Origin: SZUA-254 sp035292425 | Lineage (GTDB): Bacteria > Bacteroidota > Ignavibacteria > UBA10030 > SZUA-254 | NCBI GenBank assembly: GCA_035292425.1 | Contig: DATDQD010000253.1 | Coordinates: 1-17,497, forward strand | Length of the DNA stretch: 17,497 nt | Reading direction: 5' to 3' | In this document: piece by piece, positions 13,692-17,497 of the stretch | Layout: each line of letters begins with the position of its first letter | Position numbering within the stretch: the first letter of the stretch is position 1 | The notes under the pieces: model-generated | The model's input: only the letters and a program-made list of their open reading frames with translations | Database searches by the model: none | Told to the model about the DNA's origin: nothing | Position numbers and translations under genes: made by a program

Positions 13692-14620
13692 CGGTCGGGT
13701 TTCTTCCTGGACCTGAAATACTCCACCGTCATTTTCAGCCCCTCCGCGATCGCCGTTCCCGCCGACCAGCCGAATGTGCGGTTCAGCAGCCGCGCGTCGA
13801 GGACGCTCCTCAGCTGTTCGCCTTTTTTGGCCGGTCCGTGTTCTTCTTTACATGTGGAACCGGTCAGCTCGCGGAGCGTCCGGAAGAGCGTGTTGACGTC
13901 GGTCTCGATCCCCGTCCCTACATTGAAAATACCGGACCGGTCGTGGCCGAGCGCGAACATGTTGGCGCTCACCACGTCCCCGACGTAGACGTAATCCCGT
14001 GTCTGCAGGCCCTCGCCGTTGATCACCGGCTGCCCGCCGGCGAGCATCTTCTCGGCGAAGATGGCGACCACGCCCGCCTCGCCCCGGGGGTTCTGCCTGG
14101 GCCCGTAGACGTTGCCGTACCGCAGGCTGACGTACTGCAGGGCGTGGACTTCCGCGTAGTAGAAAAGGTATTTTTCGACGGAGAGTTTGGCGATCCCGTA
14201 GGGCGAGAGGGGCCTGACCGGGTGCTCCTCGTCGGCGGGGAAGTAGTCCTGCTCGCCGTAGATCGCCCCCCCGGTGGAGGCGAAGATGAATTTCTTCACG
14301 CCGGTCCTCAGTGTGTTTTCGAGGAGGTTGATCGTCCCGAGGATGTTGACCGAGGCGTCGAAGCCCGGGTCCTCCACCGATTTCCTGACGTCCATCTGCG
14401 CGGCGTGGTGGATCACCACGTCGAACCGCTCCTTCCGGAACAGTTCGTCCAGGCCTGCGTCGCGGATGTCGGCCCGGAGGAAGACCGCCTTCGGGTTGAC
14501 ATTCTGCATCGCCCCCGTCGAGAGGTCGTCGAGGACGACGACGCCGTGCCGGCGCGCGACGCATTCGTCCGCGACGTGGGACGCGATGAAACCGGCGCCA
14601 CCGGTGACGAGAATTTTCAT
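13688..14620 (-). CDS. NAD-dependent sugar epimerase/dehydratase (GalE-like)
   Basis: A 310-aa extended SDR enzyme. The Rossmann loop is TGGAGFIASH (6-15), with Ala at the usual third Gly. D31/D32 bind the NAD ribose. The catalytic residues are S115/T116 region, Y141 and K145 in SPYGIAK. HHAAQMDVRKSV (71-82), RYGNVYGPRQNP and RDYVYVGDVV follow UDP-glucose 4-epimerase. Acting on UDP-glucose or UDP-GlcNAc is likely; dTDP- or CDP-sugar epimerases share the pattern, so galE is not given. It overlaps purD upstream and meaB downstream by 4 nt each. The glycosyltransferase two genes upstream suggests a role in cell-surface polysaccharide. Confidence 0.85.
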   Translation of the reverse strand: MKILVTGGAGFIASHVADECVARRHGVVVLDDLSTGAMQNVNPKAVFLRADIRDAGLDELFRKERFDVVIHHAAQMDVRKSVEDPGFDASVNILGTINLLENTLRTGVKKFIFASTGGAIYGEQDYFPADEEHPVRPLSPYGIAKLSVEKYLFYYAEVHALQYVSLRYGNVYGPRQNPRGEAGVVAIFAEKMLAGGQPVINGEGLQTRDYVYVGDVVSANMFALGHDRSGIFNVGTGIETDVNTLFRTLRELTGSTCKEEHGPAKKGEQLRSVLDARLLNRTFGWSAGTAIAEGLKMTVEYFRSRKKPDR

Positions 14621-15924
14621 GGGTTCCCCCGGTCCGGTTGCCGCCCCCGCAGCAATCCTTTTTTCCCGATGTCCGAACGGTAGTAGGCGCCGTCGAAGGT
14701 GATTTCGCCCACCGCGCGGTAGGCCTTGTCGATGGCCCCCTCGAGATCCGCCCCTTCACTGGAGGCGGTGACGCCGAGGACGCGGCCCCCCGATGTGACG
14801 ATCCCGTCTTTCGCGGATTTCGTCCCGGCATGGAAGACGACGACGTCATGCTCCTTCGTCACCCGTTCGAGGCCCATGATCGGCTTGCCGGTTTCGTAAT
14901 CGTCGGGATACCCGCGCGAGGCGATCACGACGCAGACCGCCGTGCGGTCCGCGATCGCGAGCGGGGACTCCAGGGCGCCCGAGGCGATTTCCCGGAAAAG
15001 GATTGCGAGGTCGTTCTGCACCAGGGGAAGGATCGCCTGGGTTTCCGGGTCGCCGAAGCGGCAGTTGTACTCGATGACCTTCGGCCCGGTCTGGGTGATC
15101 ATCAGCCCGACGTAGAGGCAACCCCTGAACGGGTGCCCTTCCCGGCGCATCCCGTCGAGCGTCGGCCGGACGATCGTCCGCCCGACCGTTTCAAGAATTT
15201 CCGGTGTCACGGCGGGGGCCGGGGCGTACGCCCCCATGCCGCCGGTGTTTTTCCCCATGTCGTTGTCGAGTATCCTCTTGTGGTCCTGCGCCGGCGGGAG
15301 CGTCACATAATTCCCCCCGTCGGTCAGCACGAGCACCGAGGCCTCCTCGCCCGCGAGGCATTCTTCGATGACGACGCTGCTCCCCGAATCGCCGAAGGTC
15401 TTTCGCTCCATGAGCGCGTCGAGGACCTCGATCGCCCGGTCCCTCGATTCGCAGACGGTGACGCCCTTCCCCGCCGCGAGGCCGTCCGCCTTGATCACGA
15501 TCGGCGTGGGGACTTCGCTGAGGTACCGCCCCGCGTCGAACTTTTCGGCGGCCGAGAAGGTCCGGAAATCGGCCGTGGGGATGGAATATTTTTGCATGAA
15601 GTTCTTGGCGAAGATCTTGCTCCCCTCGATGCGGGCGGCGGCCTTCGCCGGGCCGAAGATCTTCAACCCCTCCGCCTCGAACCGGTCCACGATCCCCTCG
15701 GTGAGGGGCTGTTCCGGGCCAACCACAACAAGGTCGATCTTTTCATCGATCGCGAACTTCAGGAGCCCGCCGATGTCGCCCGCCCCGATCGGGACGATGG
15801 CCGCCTGCGCAGCGATGCCGGCGTTGCCTGGAGCGCAGAAGAGCTTCGTGACGACCGGGCTCTGCCGCAGCTTCCAGACGAGCGCGTGCTCGCGGCCGCC
15901 GGATCCTATGACGAGGACGTTCAT
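14617..15924 (-). CDS. purD: Phosphoribosylamine-glycine ligase (GAR synthetase)
   Basis: A 435-aa ATP-grasp enzyme making glycinamide ribonucleotide, step 2 of purine synthesis. The N domain starts MNVLVIGSGGREHAL, ATP-grasp motifs include IKADGLAAGKGV (144-155), PAQDHKR (211-217), NTGGMGAY (226-233) and the metal/phosphate motif RFGDPETQ (289-296). The C-terminal domain is complete, with a short basic tail. Start ATG 15924 overlaps the glycosyltransferase stop and its stop overlaps the epimerase start, both as ATGA. No other pur gene is present, so purD has been captured into a mixed surface-sugar/acyl-CoA run. Confidence 0.97.
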   Translation of the reverse strand: MNVLVIGSGGREHALVWKLRQSPVVTKLFCAPGNAGIAAQAAIVPIGAGDIGGLLKFAIDEKIDLVVVGPEQPLTEGIVDRFEAEGLKIFGPAKAAARIEGSKIFAKNFMQKYSIPTADFRTFSAAEKFDAGRYLSEVPTPIVIKADGLAAGKGVTVCESRDRAIEVLDALMERKTFGDSGSSVVIEECLAGEEASVLVLTDGGNYVTLPPAQDHKRILDNDMGKNTGGMGAYAPAPAVTPEILETVGRTIVRPTLDGMRREGHPFRGCLYVGLMITQTGPKVIEYNCRFGDPETQAILPLVQNDLAILFREIASGALESPLAIADRTAVCVVIASRGYPDDYETGKPIMGLERVTKEHDVVVFHAGTKSAKDGIVTSGGRVLGVTASSEGADLEGAIDKAYRAVGEITFDGAYYRSDIGKKGLLRGRQPDRGNP

Positions 15925-17186
15925 TCCGCAAGAAAACCGAATATTTTGGAGAGCTCGTTGGTCAGCGCGACCCGGTCGTACCTGCGGACCTCGGCTTCAT
16001 TGGGGACCGGGAGCGCGTTCTTCCGGCGCATCGCCGCGAACCGCCGTATCGCCCCGGCGATGGCGTCCGCGTCGTCCGGGTCGACGACGATCGACGCGCC
16101 CGCGTCCTCGAGCGTCTGCCGCACGAACCCCGGCGGGACGCACCCGAGGATCGGCCTGCGCGCGCCGAGGTACTCGTAGAGCTTCCCCGGCGATTGCGTG
16201 TCGTTGTCGAGCGTCAGCCAGAGGACGTCCGACGACTGCATCTCGCGCACGCATTCGCGGTGCTCCAGGTAGCCCCTGACGTTCACTTTCTCCTCCAGTC
16301 CCAGGCGGCGGATCATCCGGACGTACTCGTCCTGGATCGCGCCTATGAGATGAACGTCGAGTTCGGCAAAGGCCTCCGGGTCGTCCGTCCTCAGCCTGGC
16401 CACCGCCTCGAGGAACCGGCGGGGCGTACGGCCGCCGTAAAAAATACCCGCGTGCGTGAGTTTCAATTTGCCGTTGCGCGCGGGGCGGAGTGCCGGGTCG
16501 AAGTCCGCGGGATCGTATCCCTGCGGAATGATCGCGACGTCGTTGTATGCCAGCACTTTGAACCGCTTGACCATCAACTCTTTGACGCGCCGGTTGGTCG
16601 TGATCACCCCCGACGACCGTTTCAGCACGCGCTTTTCAAGAGACGTGTTTCTCCACCGGTGATACGGCGTCGGGAAATATTTGTGCGGGTAGTCGTGCCA
16701 GGCGTCCCGGTAGTCGACGACCAGCGGGATGTTGAACTTTTCCCTCAGCTCCAGGCCGATCAGCAGGTCGGTGAACGGCGGCGCGGTCGCGAAGATCACG
16801 GAATATTTCTCCGCCGAGAGGAGTTCCGACGCGCGCGCGACGGCCTTCTTCCTCCACCCGATCTTGTTGTCGGGGATCAGGAATAAATCGCTCAGGAACG
16901 AGAGCGCCTTCCGGGTCCGCTCCGAAGGCATCTTTACGGTTCCTTTGTTGCGGAAGAAGCGGTTCGGATCGAGCGACCCGACCCGTTCGATCCTGATGTC
17001 CGCGTCCCGCAGTTCCCGGAGGAGCGATTCGTCCTGCGCGTAGTATCCCGTCGGGGTCACGGTCAGGACCGTGGGCTTCCAGCCGAACTGCGGGAGGTAT
17101 TTCACGAACTTGAGCGTCCGCTGGACGCCGCTCAGGCCGAGCGGCGGGAAATAGTACGCCACGACGAGGACGTTTCGCTTCGACAT
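15921..17186 (-). CDS. GT4-family glycosyltransferase
   Basis: A 421-aa GT-B fold glycosyltransferase. The N-terminal acceptor domain begins VVAYYFPPLGLSGVQR (8-23), a common start in group 4-like enzymes. The C-terminal domain (from about 225) has IIPQGYDPADF, the strand-turn THAGIFYGGRTP, and the donor-binding SPGKLYEYLGARRPI, equivalent to the EX7E region. No signal peptide or membrane segment is present, so it is probably cytosolic or peripheral. It likely adds a nucleotide-sugar residue to a surface glycan or exopolysaccharide; donor and acceptor are unknown. It begins 1 nt after the M24 peptidase stop and overlaps purD by 4 nt. Confidence 0.85.
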   Translation of the reverse strand: MSKRNVLVVAYYFPPLGLSGVQRTLKFVKYLPQFGWKPTVLTVTPTGYYAQDESLLRELRDADIRIERVGSLDPNRFFRNKGTVKMPSERTRKALSFLSDLFLIPDNKIGWRKKAVARASELLSAEKYSVIFATAPPFTDLLIGLELREKFNIPLVVDYRDAWHDYPHKYFPTPYHRWRNTSLEKRVLKRSSGVITTNRRVKELMVKRFKVLAYNDVAIIPQGYDPADFDPALRPARNGKLKLTHAGIFYGGRTPRRFLEAVARLRTDDPEAFAELDVHLIGAIQDEYVRMIRRLGLEEKVNVRGYLEHRECVREMQSSDVLWLTLDNDTQSPGKLYEYLGARRPILGCVPPGFVRQTLEDAGASIVVDPDDADAIAGAIRRFAAMRRKNALPVPNEAEVRRYDRVALTNELSKIFGFLAE

Positions 17187-17187
17187 T

Positions 17188-17497
17188 CTACACGATCAGA
17201 AGTTCTTTGGGGGACCGGTTGAGCACGGTGCACCCGCCGGCGCCGATCACCACGTCGTCCTCGATCCTGACGCCGCCCATCCCGGGAATGTACACCCCGG
17301 GTTCGATCGTGACGACGTTGCCCCGGGCGAGGACCGCGCGGCTCTGGACGGAAATGCGCGGAGCCTCGTGGATCTGGAGGCCGATCCCGTGGCCGAGGGA
17401 ATGGCGGAAGTGCCTGTCGTGGCCGCCCCTCCGGATGACGCCGCGCGCCACGGCGTCCAGGTCCTTCGTCCCGAGACCTGCGCGTGCCGCGTCGACG
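17188..17497 (-). CDS. M24-family Xaa-Pro aminopeptidase/dipeptidase, C-terminal part (cut by window edge)
   Basis: The last ~102 residues of a pita-bread metallopeptidase. The frame is open to the right edge, so the N-terminal domain and the first two metal-binding Asp residues are outside. Visible metal ligands are the His of HSLGHGIGL, the Glu of TIEPGVY and the Glu of VRIEDDVVI, in the order expected for aminopeptidase P / prolidase. GTG at 17451 is an internal codon. It would release N-terminal residues preceding proline from peptides. It ends 1 nt before the glycosyltransferase ATG. Aminopeptidase P versus prolidase cannot be settled from this fragment. Confidence 0.88.
   Translation of the reverse strand, partial: VDAARAGLGTKDLDAVARGVIRRGGHDRHFRHSLGHGIGLQIHEAPRISVQSRAVLARGNVVTIEPGVYIPGMGGVRIEDDVVIGAGGCTVLNRSPKELLIV

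Noticed and set aside
14638..16179. 513-aa + strand ORF opposite purD and the glycosyltransferase
   Set aside because: It is the mirror of strongly conserved purD codons; composition is Arg/Asp/Gly-rich as expected for an antisense frame in high-GC DNA.
1..17497. Mobile element, defence system, CRISPR array or toxin-antitoxin
   Set aside because: No transposase, integrase, nuclease, repeat-spacer array or att-like duplication is visible; all recognised genes are housekeeping or core metabolism.

Overview
This is a gene-dense bacterial chromosome segment of high GC with no phage, insertion-sequence, CRISPR, rRNA or tRNA signature. Almost every start lacks a good Shine-Dalgarno sequence, with cbs and the 137-aa gene as exceptions. 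The CBS-domain cystathionine beta-synthase and the MCC-type carboxyltransferase look Bacteroidota-like, and two candidate promoters share a TACATT -10 box. Together these suggest a high-GC member of the Bacteroidota/Ignavibacteria side of the FCB group. That placement is inference from protein flavour, not from a search.

Left half, + strand (1-7605). A LarB fragment (nickel-pincer cofactor) enters from the left edge and overlaps a cystathionine beta-synthase. A cystathionine gamma-lyase/synthase follows, so the two form a transsulfuration pair. After a 96-bp gap with a candidate promoter comes a housekeeping run: PtsN-like EIIA, HisS, an unrecognised 137-aa protein, Lgt, a glutaredoxin-like protein, a 54-aa two-helix membrane protein found by reading the gap, and the RlmB/TrmH rRNA methyltransferase. 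The run ends at a hairpin-plus-U terminator at 7619-7650, where the two halves of the window converge.

Right half, - strand (17497-7642), read right to left. First cluster: M24 aminopeptidase (cut by the right edge), GT4-type glycosyltransferase, PurD, GalE-like epimerase and the MeaB GTPase. The last four are chained by three 4-nt ATGA overlaps. A 125-bp gap (12619-12743) then holds a candidate promoter, a 7-7-7 inverted repeat over the expected transcription start, and four 9-bp tandem repeats. Second cluster: acyl-CoA dehydrogenase, MCC-type carboxyltransferase, an exported 260-aa protein and an NtrC-type sigma-54 activator. The last three of these are joined by TGATG overlaps. MeaB, the dehydrogenase and the carboxyltransferase together point to branched-chain acyl-CoA/propionyl-CoA metabolism. 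The biotin carboxylase, the mutase and the sensor kinase are not in the window.

No gene-free stretch exceeds about 126 bp. I see no clearly novel multi-gene system. The best leads are the regulatory gap at 12619-12743, the exported protein coupled to the NtrC-type regulator, and the two unrecognised small genes near lgt.
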